Source of the DNA: Candidatus Aenigmatarchaeota archaeon
GTDB taxonomy: Archaea > Aenigmatarchaeota > Aenigmatarchaeia > CG10238-14
Reading direction: 5' to 3'
Assembly (NCBI GenBank): GCA_018304545.1
Contig: JAGVVZ010000004.1
Coordinates: 35,713-99,712, forward strand
DNA length: 64,000 nucleotides
Numbering within the stretch: the first letter of the stretch is position 1; the number at the start of each line of letters is the position of its first letter. Shown piece after piece: positions 1 through 7,606 of the stretch. The notes below the pieces were generated by a model. The model was not told the origin of the DNA, ran no database searches, and was given only the letters and a program-made list of their open reading frames with translations. Both the position numbers and the translations under genes were made by a program.

Positions 1-660
1 AGACGAAACGCCAGTAAAGCCGGTATAAGAGGGGCGTCCATGCCCCATGTGTTAATAGAATCTTTCACAAGAGGCGGCCTGACCGCTGATTATAATATTG
101 TGAAAAAAAATTGCGAAGGAATGAATAAGAAAATATCAAATGCAAAAATATTGAATATAACATCTAAAAACGGCACAAATCTAACACTGAATATTGGTAA
201 TTATAAATGGGATATGGACACTGGAATATTTCATGAATGTGGTGATTTTGGAAATTTGCCTGCTGGTGAAACAGAAACTGCGCCAAATTATGGCGAATCT
301 AATGGTATACTGATAATAGATAAATGGGGGAGATACGGAAACAATATAAAAGTGTTGATTAAAGACGGCTTCGCTATAGAAATAAACGGATCTGAATCTT
401 TAGAAAATGATGTAAATGCTGTTGGGAAATTTGGCAGAAATATTGCTGAAATCGGTATAGGATGCAATCCCAAAGCATTGCTTATAGGAAATATTTTGGA
501 GGATGAAAAAGTGTTTGGTACAGTGCACATTGCGTTAGGTAATAACGTGTCATATGGTGGTGATGTAGATGTTCCACTCCATTTAGACGGTATTATTGCT
601 AAACCAACACTGAAAGCCGATAATAAATTTTTGATTCAAGACGGTAAATGGGTAATTTAA
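1..660 (+). CDS. M29-like metallo-aminopeptidase, C-terminal part (5' end outside window)
   Basis: The frame is open from base 1, so the gene begins before the window; the ATG at 40 lies inside a conserved GIRGASMPHV stretch and is not a convincing start. The visible ~219 residues match the C-terminal metal-binding half of M29 (AmpT-type) aminopeptidases: GNLPAGETETAP, then AEIGIGCNP, GTVHIALG, a Tyr in SYGG, and HLDG. These supply the Glu, Glu, His, Tyr and His/Asp positions that bind two metals in the family. Likely a cytoplasmic metal-dependent peptidase or an M29-like relative; the substrate cannot be told. The chain ends normally at TAA. Confidence 0.72.
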   Translation, partial: RRNASKAGIRGASMPHVLIESFTRGGLTADYNIVKKNCEGMNKKISNAKILNITSKNGTNLTLNIGNYKWDMDTGIFHECGDFGNLPAGETETAPNYGESNGILIIDKWGRYGNNIKVLIKDGFAIEINGSESLENDVNAVGKFGRNIAEIGIGCNPKALLIGNILEDEKVFGTVHIALGNNVSYGGDVDVPLHLDGIIAKPTLKADNKFLIQDGKWVI

Positions 661-712
661 ACCATAAATAAGAAAAATAGCAATATTAACATTGAACTCA
701 TATGATGATATC

Positions 713-1183
713 ATGAATGACAATATAATAAGAGTCGTTAAAAAATTAAAAAAATTAAATATTCCTTATAGAATTATTGAACTTGGCGGAACTGGAAGAA
801 CATCACAAGATGTAGCTAGATTAACAAATATCAATCTAAGAGAAGTTTGTAAAACGCTTATAGTGAGGGCTGATAACGATACTATGGCTGTGGTTATATT
901 GCCCGGGCCATTCAAAATAGACAATAAAAAACTGAAAGAATTGTTAAAAACCAAAAACACGAGATTTCTTAATGAGGATGAATTAAAACAGAACACGCCG
1001 TTTTCTCCCGGCGAAGTTTGTCCAATAATTATTGAAAAAATTCCTATATACATTGATAAAAGAGTTTTCGATACTAAAAAAGTAAATTTTGGGTCGGGTG
1101 ATCTTTATTTTGGGATCGAAATAAATTCTAATGATATAAATAAATGCATAAAAGGAGAGGTTGTTGATATAGCTGTTGAGTAA
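713..1183 (+). CDS. YbaK/ProX-type aminoacyl-tRNA deacylase
   Basis: A stand-alone YbaK/ProX fold of 156 residues. Family landmarks are the conserved Lys in REVCKTLIV, the hydrophobic strand MAVVILPG, the SPGEVCPI loop (usually G-x-x-P-P) and the closing FGSGD turn. Family members hydrolyse mischarged Cys-, Ala- or Pro-tRNA in trans. The frame is open from a TTG at 692, but ATG 713 gives the family-like N-terminus MNDNIIRVVKK. The stop overlaps the region of the next start, suggesting cotranscription with the PfkB gene. A second YbaK domain lies at 4543-5457, so the window carries two. Confidence 0.8.
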   Translation: MNDNIIRVVKKLKKLNIPYRIIELGGTGRTSQDVARLTNINLREVCKTLIVRADNDTMAVVILPGPFKIDNKKLKELLKTKNTRFLNEDELKQNTPFSPGEVCPIIIEKIPIYIDKRVFDTKKVNFGSGDLYFGIEINSNDINKCIKGEVVDIAVE

Positions 1184-1184
1184 T

Positions 1185-2138
1185 ATGAAGAAACTGCCAA
1201 AAAAATATATAGTTGTATTAGGAGCAATAAATTTAGATATTGTGACAAAGGTACCAAGAATACCTAAAGAAAATGAAACAGTGATAAGCGAAGGCCTAAA
1301 ATTCATTCCTGGAGGTAAAGCTACGAACGCTGCAGTAACCATGTCAAGACTAGAAGGTAATGCTATACTACTAGGAAAAATAGGTGATGATTCTTTTGGA
1401 AAAGAAGTTAAGAAACTGTTGAACGGTGACGGTATAAACACAGATTTTATTGACATAGATTCGTTTTCTCCAACCGGAACTGTCATCGTCAGCGTAAATC
1501 ATAAGGGAAAAAATACGATAATAGTGAATGAAAACGCAAATATTCGAATAACTAAAGATCATATTTCTGATTTTCTGAGAAAGGTTGACAGAAATTTGAT
1601 AAAGGTTGACTTATTTTATACAACACTAGAACCACTACTTGAAATAATAGAATTTGCTATAACGGAATTCAACAAAAGAAATATACCAATTTTTTGTGAT
1701 GCCGCACCACAAGCAAGGCCTCTTCCAGAAAATTTTTATAGGCATATAGATTTTTTATCGTCTAATGAATATGAAATGTCGGCTATGACTGGAATTAACG
1801 TAACTGATGTTGAAACTGCAGAATATGCTGCAAAGCAACTAGTGAAAAAAGGTGCGAATAATATTATTGTAACTTTAGGAAAATTAGGTGCTATTTACCT
1901 CAAAAAAAATTCAACTAAATCTACATATTTTCCAGGTAACAAAGTTAAAGCTATTGACGAAACTGCTGCCGGAGATGCTTTTAGAGGAGCTTTTGTTGTA
2001 GAATATTTAAAAACGAGAGATTTGCACAAATCAATGGAGTTTGCCAACAGAGCTGGTGCTTTTGCTACAACAAAATTAGGAACCTATAATGCAATGCCAA
2101 CAAGAAAGGAATTGGATTTCTTAGAAATTTTAAAATGA
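1185..2138 (+). CDS. PfkB-family sugar kinase (ribokinase-like)
   Basis: 317 residues of ribokinase/PfkB fold. Visible are the N-terminal GAINLD strand, the PGGKATNAAVTMSRL substrate-side motif, and the C-terminal signature DETAAGDAFRGAF with the catalytic Asp and anion-hole Gly-Asp. It phosphorylates a sugar or nucleoside with ATP. The GGKATNAA motif favours ribokinase-like or nucleoside kinases over phosphofructokinase, but the substrate is not determined. A TTG nine bases upstream is in frame; ATG 1185, one base after the previous stop codon, is preferred. A nucleoside hydrolase at 37440 could feed ribose into such a kinase, which is only inference. Confidence 0.83.
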   Translation: MKKLPKKYIVVLGAINLDIVTKVPRIPKENETVISEGLKFIPGGKATNAAVTMSRLEGNAILLGKIGDDSFGKEVKKLLNGDGINTDFIDIDSFSPTGTVIVSVNHKGKNTIIVNENANIRITKDHISDFLRKVDRNLIKVDLFYTTLEPLLEIIEFAITEFNKRNIPIFCDAAPQARPLPENFYRHIDFLSSNEYEMSAMTGINVTDVETAEYAAKQLVKKGANNIIVTLGKLGAIYLKKNSTKSTYFPGNKVKAIDETAAGDAFRGAFVVEYLKTRDLHKSMEFANRAGAFATTKLGTYNAMPTRKELDFLEILK

Positions 2139-2231
2139 TTTATTATGAAACTCATATCACTCTAACTTTTCCTGTACAACAAGCTTAAAAGTTTTCAAAC
2201 TATTAATTTGATAAAACTTTGATACAAATAA

Positions 2232-2549
2232 AGTGGTTATGATGCCAATCCAATTCAAAAGCCTCTTGTAAATAAGAAAGAGATAATATCTATTCCTGAG
2301 TCTGAACTTGTTGAATGTATTAGAAAGTTACTTGAAAACAGACTAACAAAAAAACAAAGAAATATATTACAATATTTAAACGAGAATAGAGATGAAAGCG
2401 TAACAAGAAGCGTAAAAAATATTTCTTACTTGCTTAATTGTTCTCAATCATGTATTTGGAACAATATAAATTCCTTGAAAAAATGTGGATTAATTGAGGT
2501 AAACGGTTATGTAAGATTATCAAAAATTTTTAAAGTTCTTATCAGGTGA
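2232..2549 (+). CDS. Small winged-helix DNA-binding protein without a standard start codon
   Basis: An open frame of about 105 codons with no ATG, GTG or TTG near its N-terminus, so ordinary gene calling misses it. The product has a helix-turn-helix: LTKKQRNILQYL, then a recognition segment NCSQSCIWNNINSLKKCGLI and a short wing. It aligns over its whole length with the gene at 2875-3189 (ELVECIRKLL versus EDLRKVLVRAL, both followed by K-x-Q-x-x-IL). An out-of-frame ATG at 2239 opens an 11-codon ORF over its 5' end. The stop TGA overlaps GGTGATT, the likely ribosome-binding site of the next gene. It may start on ATT/ATA as rpoN does here, or be a decayed gene. Confidence 0.5.
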   Translation, partial: SGYDANPIQKPLVNKKEIISIPESELVECIRKLLENRLTKKQRNILQYLNENRDESVTRSVKNISYLLNCSQSCIWNNINSLKKCGLIEVNGYVRLSKIFKVLIR

Positions 2550-2554
2550 TTCTA

Positions 2555-2764
2555 TTGAGTTTCATTCTTATATGCAGAGAAATAACAGAAGCATATAATC
2601 AAGTTGGGATATCGCCTGATGGAAAATTTCATCTTGATGTATATAGACTCCTTAAAGGATATGCGAGAGAACTTTATTCTGGTTTTCCACCGTCAGATAT
2701 GGATCTAAAAAGTGGTGTGGAACAATGTCCGGGTAATGCGCCGGCATATTTGGTTTATGATTAA
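2555..2764 (+). CDS. Unrecognised 69-residue protein, partner of HTH module 1
   Basis: Starts on TTG 2555 behind GGTGATT (2545-2551) at good spacing; an in-frame GTG at 2546 overlaps the HTH stop and is less likely. The product resembles no family I know. It has a mid-region with alternating charged and aromatic residues (DVYRLLKGYARELYSGF) and no membrane segment. The gene after the second HTH copy (3167-3376) also encodes exactly 69 residues, with little sequence similarity. The arrangement suggests a two-gene unit. Confidence 0.5.
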   Translation: MSFILICREITEAYNQVGISPDGKFHLDVYRLLKGYARELYSGFPPSDMDLKSGVEQCPGNAPAYLVYD

Positions 2765-2874
2765 TTTAATATAAAAATTGAATAATTACAATAGATACGT
2801 TAACATGTCCAATAGGTTTATATAGTATTCTTCTATAATAATATCTCTGTGAAAGTGATGCCGATCCAATATGT

Positions 2875-3189
2875 TTGTCAGATCGAAACAGGGAAGACCT
2901 GAGGAAAGTATTGGTTAGAGCACTCAATAAAAATCAGATTCTGATTCTTCAGAGCATTGATCATAATCCTATTTCTCTAAGTTTTGTATTAGCGTCAATA
3001 TCAAAAGATTTCAATATACCTCTTTCTACTTTAAAGTTAAACGCACGTATACTGAGAAATTTAAGATTAATTGATTTTGGTAATTCTTCTGATTTTAAAA
3101 AGCCATTTGTGACTGAAATGGGAAAGTTGATAATTGGTTTAATTTCCACAAATAGGAGTGATACTAATGACGAACGAACAATCAGATAA
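2875..3189 (+). CDS. Small winged-helix DNA-binding protein, paralogue of 2232-2549
   Basis: 104 residues from TTG 2875. A helix-turn-helix is visible: NKNQILILQSI, then SISKDFNIPLSTLKLNARILRNLRLI, then a short wing. The frame is open upstream to 2842 and there reads SDADPI over the same DNA that in another frame begins with ATG (2858); the paralogue has the matching DANPI. A TATA-like TTTATATA (2819-2826) would place transcription start near 2849, at a GTG in the other frame, so the true start is unclear. The 3' end overlaps the next gene by 23 bases. Probably a local transcription regulator. Confidence 0.6.
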   Translation: MSDRNREDLRKVLVRALNKNQILILQSIDHNPISLSFVLASISKDFNIPLSTLKLNARILRNLRLIDFGNSSDFKKPFVTEMGKLIIGLISTNRSDTNDERTIR

Positions 3190-3376
3190 AATAACATTAT
3201 ATGAATGGGTTTTAGACAGAATACCGAGGCCATATGAGTTGTCCATAGACGTTCCTGGTCATTGGGAACAAATAGAAGTAGCACGAGAAAAAGCCCAGAG
3301 ATTATTAAGAGGTGGCGCATCATGGAAATACAGAACTTCTTTAGAGTTACCACAAAATGGTGTCTATAGTGAATGA
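3167..3376 (+). CDS. Unrecognised 69-residue protein, partner of HTH module 2
   Basis: ATG 3167 follows a clear ribosome-binding site AGGAGTGAT (3155-3163); the GTG at 3158 is part of that site. The product is soluble and charged (QIEVAREKAQRLLRGG) with no recognised family. It overlaps the end of the upstream HTH gene, implying coupled translation, and its stop lies two bases before tRNA-Tyr. It equals in length the partner of the first HTH gene. Confidence 0.6.
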   Translation: MTNEQSDKITLYEWVLDRIPRPYELSIDVPGHWEQIEVAREKAQRLLRGGASWKYRTSLELPQNGVYSE

Positions 3377-3378
3377 AA

Positions 3379-3491
3379 CCCGCGGTAGCTCAATCGCAGA
3401 GCAGTCGGCTGTAGATGAATACTATGTATTTGTTACCGGCAGCTGTTCTATAGAGACCGAAAGATTGGGAGTTCAACTCTCCCCCGTGGGA
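3379..3491 (+). tRNA. tRNA-Tyr (GTA) with a 41-nt intron
   Basis: Acceptor stem CCCGCGG/CCGTGGG with C1-G72 and discriminator A73, the archaeal tRNA-Tyr identity. D stem GCTC/GAGC; anticodon GTA at 3411-3413; T arm GGGAG-TTCAACT-CTCCC. An intron of about 41 nt (3415-3455) sits after position 37, the usual archaeal site. The D loop is only 7 nt and lacks the usual GG pair. CCA is not encoded. The gene heads the locus that also holds TyrRS. Confidence 0.9.
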
Positions 3492-3524
3492 TACTTAACC
3501 AAAATTGGAAAAATGGTGATTAAA

Positions 3525-4541
3525 ATGAATTTTTTCAGAGAATGTATAGAAAACAAAAACAGGAAAGAATTTTACTGGATGAAAAGAAAGGGAAAAATTA
3601 AGTTAGACATGACTGCAAATCCCATACAACCAGAAATAAATTGGAACGAAGTAATAAAATTTTCCACTGAAGAACTAAGAAAATATCCAAATAATTCTGA
3701 GTTGTATGAATTAAAAAGAGAGATAGCCAGAGATCATAAGATAGACACTAATAGCATTATGGTAACTACTGGAGCAGATGACGCCATTGAAATAATACTA
3801 TTGCATTTGTTAAATCCAAAAGATAAAATAGGTATACACATACCAACCTTTCCTAGATTTCTCATTGTAGCAAAGCAGCTTTGTGATGCAGATGTAATCA
3901 CATTTAAAAATATAAATGATATACCAGAATCGAAAGTTGTAGTTTTATGTACGCCAAATAACCCAACAACTAAGGAAATATCAAGAGGTGATTTGATAAA
4001 ACTGCTCGAGGAAAATCAAAATAAGATGTTTGTAATTGATTGTGTATTTAGTGATTTTGGCAGATTCGACCCAACATCAATGATAAAAAAGTTCGACAAT
4101 TTAATTGTAATAAAATCCACATCAAAGATTGGTATAGCAGGCGTCAGAGTTGGGTTTATTATATCTAAGAGGAAAAATATACGCAGTCTCAGAGAAGGAA
4201 TATCACCATTTAGCGTGTCATTGGTGAATCAAAAAATAGCTTTTGAGGCAATAAAGGACAAAGAACATATGAAGAAGAGCTTAAATTTTTTAAAGAAGGA
4301 ATGGTCCTTCATTAAAAGAAAAATGCCTGAAGCAGAAAGGGAAACTAACGTGCCGTTTTTCTTAGTAAAGACAAGACAAGATTCGGCAACCGTTTGCAGA
4401 AAATTGTTAAGTAGAGGCATTCAAGTAGCAAATGGAGAAGATTTCATAGGTCTCGGTAATAATTGGATAAGAGTTTCAATAGGCAGCAGAGAAGAAAATG
4501 AAGAGTTTGTAAAAAATTTTAAAATCATCAATTGTGATTAA
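3525..4541 (+). CDS. Class I/II PLP aminotransferase (HisC-like)
   Basis: 338 residues of fold-type I aminotransferase. Seen are TGADDAIEII near the cofactor phosphate site, CTPNNPTT (the family NPNNPTG), FVIDCVFSDF with the pyridine-nitrogen Asp, the Schiff-base Lys in STSKIGIAGVRVGF, and a C-terminal substrate Arg in WIRVSIGS. Overall it resembles histidinol-phosphate or threonine-phosphate aminotransferases; the substrate is uncertain. ATG 3525 sits behind GGTGATT (3515-3521). The frame runs open back through the tRNA gene, but that extension is not coding. The position between tRNA-Tyr and TyrRS hints at an aromatic amino acid role, which is inference. Confidence 0.85.
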   Translation: MNFFRECIENKNRKEFYWMKRKGKIKLDMTANPIQPEINWNEVIKFSTEELRKYPNNSELYELKREIARDHKIDTNSIMVTTGADDAIEIILLHLLNPKDKIGIHIPTFPRFLIVAKQLCDADVITFKNINDIPESKVVVLCTPNNPTTKEISRGDLIKLLEENQNKMFVIDCVFSDFGRFDPTSMIKKFDNLIVIKSTSKIGIAGVRVGFIISKRKNIRSLREGISPFSVSLVNQKIAFEAIKDKEHMKKSLNFLKKEWSFIKRKMPEAERETNVPFFLVKTRQDSATVCRKLLSRGIQVANGEDFIGLGNNWIRVSIGSREENEEFVKNFKIINCD

Positions 4542-4542
4542 A

Positions 4543-5457
4543 ATGGATAAAGTGAACGAGATTAAGAGGTTCATAGCAAACAAAGGAATTGAAGCTGATA
4601 TAATAGAGCATAAATTATTAGGATTAAAAAGTGAGGATGCTGCAAAGGCTACAGGATTTTATATAGGAAACATTATAAAAACACTGCTTTTTGTAAGCGA
4701 AGATAATACTATTGTTACTATATGTTTAGGTGTAGATAAAATTGATATCGAAAAACTTTCCGGAATATCTGGATTAAAAAAACCAAGACTAGCAACAAAA
4801 GATGAATTGAAAACTATTTTAAATACAAAACCTGGCGGGACCCCTCCTATATGTTTACCAGAAAAAACTGCAGTTTTGATTGATGGAAAAGTGTTAGAAA
4901 AGAATTTTGTCATTGGATTTGGGGGATCTGAGTTTATCGGATTGAAAATTAAACCAAATGAAATAGTTAAACATTCAAATGCTAAAATTGCAGATATAAC
5001 CATTGATTGTATGAACGAAGAAACAAAAACGCATACAGCCCTGCATATTGTAAAAGGAGCTACGCAAAAAGTTTTAGGAACAGTATTAACTACAAGCGTT
5101 TATGTAGACGATTCTAATGGCAGACTAACGGTTCAATGTGGTAATAAACCAACAAATGAAGAAATACAAAGAATAGAACTAGAAGCTAATAATTGCATAA
5201 ACGAGAATAACGAAGTAAAGATTTTAGAAATAGATAGAAAAGAAGCGGAAGATATATTTGGTAATATTATATACGACGTCTTTCCAGTGCCATCACATAT
5301 AACTAAGCTTAAAATCTTAGAAATTGAAAATTGGAATATAAATTGTTGTAATAAAGAACATACTAGAACAACTAGAGAAGTTGGGAAAATAGAAATTGAT
5401 AAGATAAGATTTAGAGATGTTAAACAGTTATTGGAGATATCATTTAAGGTGATTTAA
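4543..5457 (+). CDS. Fused tRNA-editing protein: YbaK/ProX domain plus AlaX-type domain
   Basis: 304 residues with two editing folds. Residues 1-155 are YbaK/ProX-like: conserved Lys in NIIKTLLF, GGTPPI loop near 98-103, FGGSEF turn near 127-131. Residues ~158-300 match the AlaRS second additional domain (AlaX) and keep its four zinc ligands: His164 and His168 (HTALH) and Cys269 and His273 (CNKEH), followed by RTTREVG. Both folds remove wrong amino acids from tRNA, so the protein may deacylate more than one mischarged tRNA. ATG 4543 follows GGTGATT-like GTGATT; its stop overlaps the TyrRS start (TAATG), so they are translationally coupled. I do not know this fusion as a standard architecture. 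Confidence 0.82.
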   Translation: MDKVNEIKRFIANKGIEADIIEHKLLGLKSEDAAKATGFYIGNIIKTLLFVSEDNTIVTICLGVDKIDIEKLSGISGLKKPRLATKDELKTILNTKPGGTPPICLPEKTAVLIDGKVLEKNFVIGFGGSEFIGLKIKPNEIVKHSNAKIADITIDCMNEETKTHTALHIVKGATQKVLGTVLTTSVYVDDSNGRLTVQCGNKPTNEEIQRIELEANNCINENNEVKILEIDRKEAEDIFGNIIYDVFPVPSHITKLKILEIENWNINCCNKEHTRTTREVGKIEIDKIRFRDVKQLLEISFKVI

Positions 5458-6539
5458 TGGATCTAGAAAGAAGAATTGACTTAATAAGGGCGCCACCAAC
5501 AGAAGAAATAATTACTGAAGGAGATCTAAGAACGTTATTAGAAACTAAAAGCCATCCCACTGCTTATGACGGGTTTGAAACGTCTGGCCAAATGCATTTA
5601 GGCTCCGCTGTTTTACGTGCAATAAAAATTCAAGACATGCTAGATGCTCAATGCGAATTCATTTTATGGATAGCAGATTGGTTTGCTTACATTAACAACA
5701 AAATGGGCGGTAATTTAGATCTGATCAAAAAGACAGGCGAATATTATCTAGAGGGTTGGAAGGCATGCGGAATTGATATGAAAAAGGTTAAAATTTTATG
5801 GACTAGTGATGCTGTTAAAGATTCTGATTATTGGAAAGGTGTTATTGACATCGCAAAAAATTCAACAGTGCAAAGAACAATAAGAGCAGCTACAATCATG
5901 GGAAGAAAGGAAGCAGAAATGCAATATACAGCTCAGCTAATCTATCCGATGATGCAGGCGTGGGATCCGTTCTACTTTAAAGCAGACATATTGCAGTTGG
6001 GTATGGACCAAAGAAAAGCGACTATATTATCAAGAGAACTTGCTCCCAAGTTAGAACAATCTACAAGAGTCTGCGTTCATCACCATCTTCTTGCTGGTTT
6101 ACAAGGTCCTGATGAAGGTAGAATGGGTCAAGAGACGGCAACGATGCAAATAGAAGCTAAAATGAGCAAATCTAAACCACAAACAGCTGTATTCATTCAT
6201 GATTCTAGAAGAGAAATAGAAGAAAAAATAAACAAAGCATTTTGCCCTGAGAAAATTGTTGACGGAAATCCTATATTGGAAATATGGAAATACATTATTT
6301 TAAGAAAATTCAAATCTAGAACAATAGAAAGGTCTCCAAAATTTGGAGGGAACATGGAAATACATGATTATTCAGATATTGAGCTAGAATTCAAGAACGG
6401 TAAACTTCATCCGCTTGATTTAAAAAAAGAAACTATTCAGGCATTAGATGAAATATTAAGTCCAATAAGAAGGCATTTTGAGAAAGGAAAGGCAAAAGAA
6501 CTATTTGATACAGTAAGAAATGCGCAGATAACTAGATAA
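5457..6539 (+). CDS. tyrS: Tyrosyl-tRNA synthetase, archaeal type
   Basis: 360 residues, class I synthetase that charges tRNA-Tyr. The HIGH-type motif is HLGSA (47-51) and the KMSKS loop is intact at 235-239. The short archaeal form has a compact C-terminal helical anticodon region and no S4 domain. ATG 5457 overlaps the previous stop and follows GGTGATT. With the tRNA-Tyr gene 2 kb upstream and an editing protein directly before it, the locus groups the tyrosine-charging genes. Confidence 0.95.
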   Translation: MDLERRIDLIRAPPTEEIITEGDLRTLLETKSHPTAYDGFETSGQMHLGSAVLRAIKIQDMLDAQCEFILWIADWFAYINNKMGGNLDLIKKTGEYYLEGWKACGIDMKKVKILWTSDAVKDSDYWKGVIDIAKNSTVQRTIRAATIMGRKEAEMQYTAQLIYPMMQAWDPFYFKADILQLGMDQRKATILSRELAPKLEQSTRVCVHHHLLAGLQGPDEGRMGQETATMQIEAKMSKSKPQTAVFIHDSRREIEEKINKAFCPEKIVDGNPILEIWKYIILRKFKSRTIERSPKFGGNMEIHDYSDIELEFKNGKLHPLDLKKETIQALDEILSPIRRHFEKGKAKELFDTVRNAQITR

Positions 6540-6599
6540 GAATAAGCTATACAGATAAAGAGCAAAAATTTATATGACCAAGCAACAAAAAACAATACT

Positions 6600-6902
6600 T
6601 TAACAAATTTCTCCGTTTTTTTCTTCTAACCAATTTTTAATACTTTTCTTTATGTCGATTGTTTCAGTACTATTGTCTGGCATGGGTCTTTTTATTGTCA
6701 TAGGAATTTTTATTTCTTTAAATTCGCTTTCAGCAATATTTATTGGATCAAAATCGTTCTTTTCTGTTTTTATTAGAATAGGAGCACCTAATGAAATCTG
6801 TAAGGCTCTTGCCCCAATAACTCTAGCAACTTCAAAACGAGTCAATCTATCCTTGGGCCATCCGCTCTTTTTTTCGTCTAAATCTTTTGAAATCTTATCC
6901 AT
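6600..6902 (-). CDS. rpoK: DNA-directed RNA polymerase subunit K (Rpb6/omega homologue)
   Basis: 100 residues carrying the RpoK/Rpb6 core [20 protein letters not shown] followed by APILI and the IP-x-x-I-x-RP segment. It helps assemble and hold the largest polymerase subunit. The C-terminus is longer than usual, with a charged tail ending [11 protein letters not shown]. It is the last gene of the eL18-uL13-uS9-rpoN-rpoK cluster, but a membrane-protein gene separates it from rpoN, which is not the usual order. Confidence 0.93.
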   Translation of the reverse strand: MDKISKDLDEKKSGWPKDRLTRFEVARVIGARALQISLGAPILIKTEKNDFDPINIAESEFKEIKIPMTIKRPMPDNSTETIDIKKSIKNWLEEKNGEIC

Positions 6903-6933
6903 CTCCTAGAATTGTATTGTTGTATTTATATTT

Positions 6934-7395
6934 TTAAGCTTTTAATGCTTTCTTTCTTTTCAACCACATCGGATCAAAAAATATTATGATCAAGTATATC
7001 AAAATTATTATCACAATAAAATCATATGTCAATCTAGACCAATAATTACACACAAAATTTTCTGAAGTACATGTAAGCAAAAGACCTATTTCATCAGTCA
7101 TCAAGCCTAATCCTATACCAAACATTACAGAAGCGAGTTTTATTTTTTTAAGTGTGTGTGATATCAGTGCCGTTATTCCTGCAATTGAAATGAAGGATAT
7201 ACCGAAAAAGAAATGATGAATGTGATAGCCGTTAATAATTATAATTTTCTGCGGCAAGAATAATGCAAAACCTCTTCCGACAAGAAAAGATGTTATAAAC
7301 GAAACAAAAATTAAAAACGGCACAATTTTTCTTTCATGTAAAGAATCTATGTAAAAAAATTCTTTTATTTTGTTTTTTAGATTCAATTCATTCAC
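6934..7395 (-). CDS. Four-helix membrane protein with His-rich motif, unknown function
   Basis: 153 residues with about four transmembrane segments. Conserved-looking polar residues lie in or near membrane: GYHIHHFFFGI after helix 1, MTDEIGLLL in helix 3 and RLTYD before helix 4. His and Asp/Glu placed this way could bind a metal, as in integral membrane hydrolases or hydroxylases, but no named family is recognised. It sits between rpoN and rpoK with a six-base gap from rpoN, so it is probably cotranscribed with the transcription/translation cluster. Confidence 0.7.
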   Translation of the reverse strand: MNELNLKNKIKEFFYIDSLHERKIVPFLIFVSFITSFLVGRGFALFLPQKIIIINGYHIHHFFFGISFISIAGITALISHTLKKIKLASVMFGIGLGLMTDEIGLLLTCTSENFVCNYWSRLTYDFIVIIILIYLIIIFFDPMWLKRKKALKA

Positions 7396-7401
7396 TTAAG
7401 T

Positions 7402-7593
7402 TTAAGCGAATTTAGATATTTTTTTCAGAAGATCCACGTGGGATAAAAGTATTCCTCTGCAGCAATATCTTTGTAACCCAAAATCATTCAGAATCTTTTC
7501 TCCACTTTCACCAGTATTTATTCTTCTTTGAAAATCTTCCCAAAAGTGAGCAACAACCTTTCCACAACTGAAACAGCGAACTGGAATTATTAT
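7402..7593 (-). CDS. rpoN: DNA-directed RNA polymerase subunit N (Rpb10), non-ATG start
   Basis: 63 residues: IIIPVRCFSCGKVV, a middle helix, then GLQRYCCRGILLSHVDLL. Zinc ligands are Cys7, Cys10, Cys44 and Cys45, as in all Rpb10/RpoN proteins. There is no ATG, GTG or TTG at the N-terminus. The first of two ATA codons (7593-7591), or the ATT after them, must serve as start. A strong ribosome-binding site GGAGGT lies eight bases before the first ATA and overlaps the rpsI stop. Family members begin M-I-[IV]-P-V-R-C-F, which fits ATA read as the initiator. Confidence 0.92.
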   Translation of the reverse strand: MIIPVRCFSCGKVVAHFWEDFQRRINTGESGEKILNDFGLQRYCCRGILLSHVDLLKKISKFA

Positions 7594-7606
7594 TTTAATC
7601 TACCTC

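Noticed and set aside
2139..2231. Additional gene between the PfkB kinase and HTH module 1
   Set aside because: Stops in all frames; it appears to be only spacer.
3357..3524. N-terminal extension of the aminotransferase frame back to 3357
   Set aside because: It runs through the whole tRNA-Tyr gene; ATG 3525 has a good ribosome-binding site and gives a normal family length.
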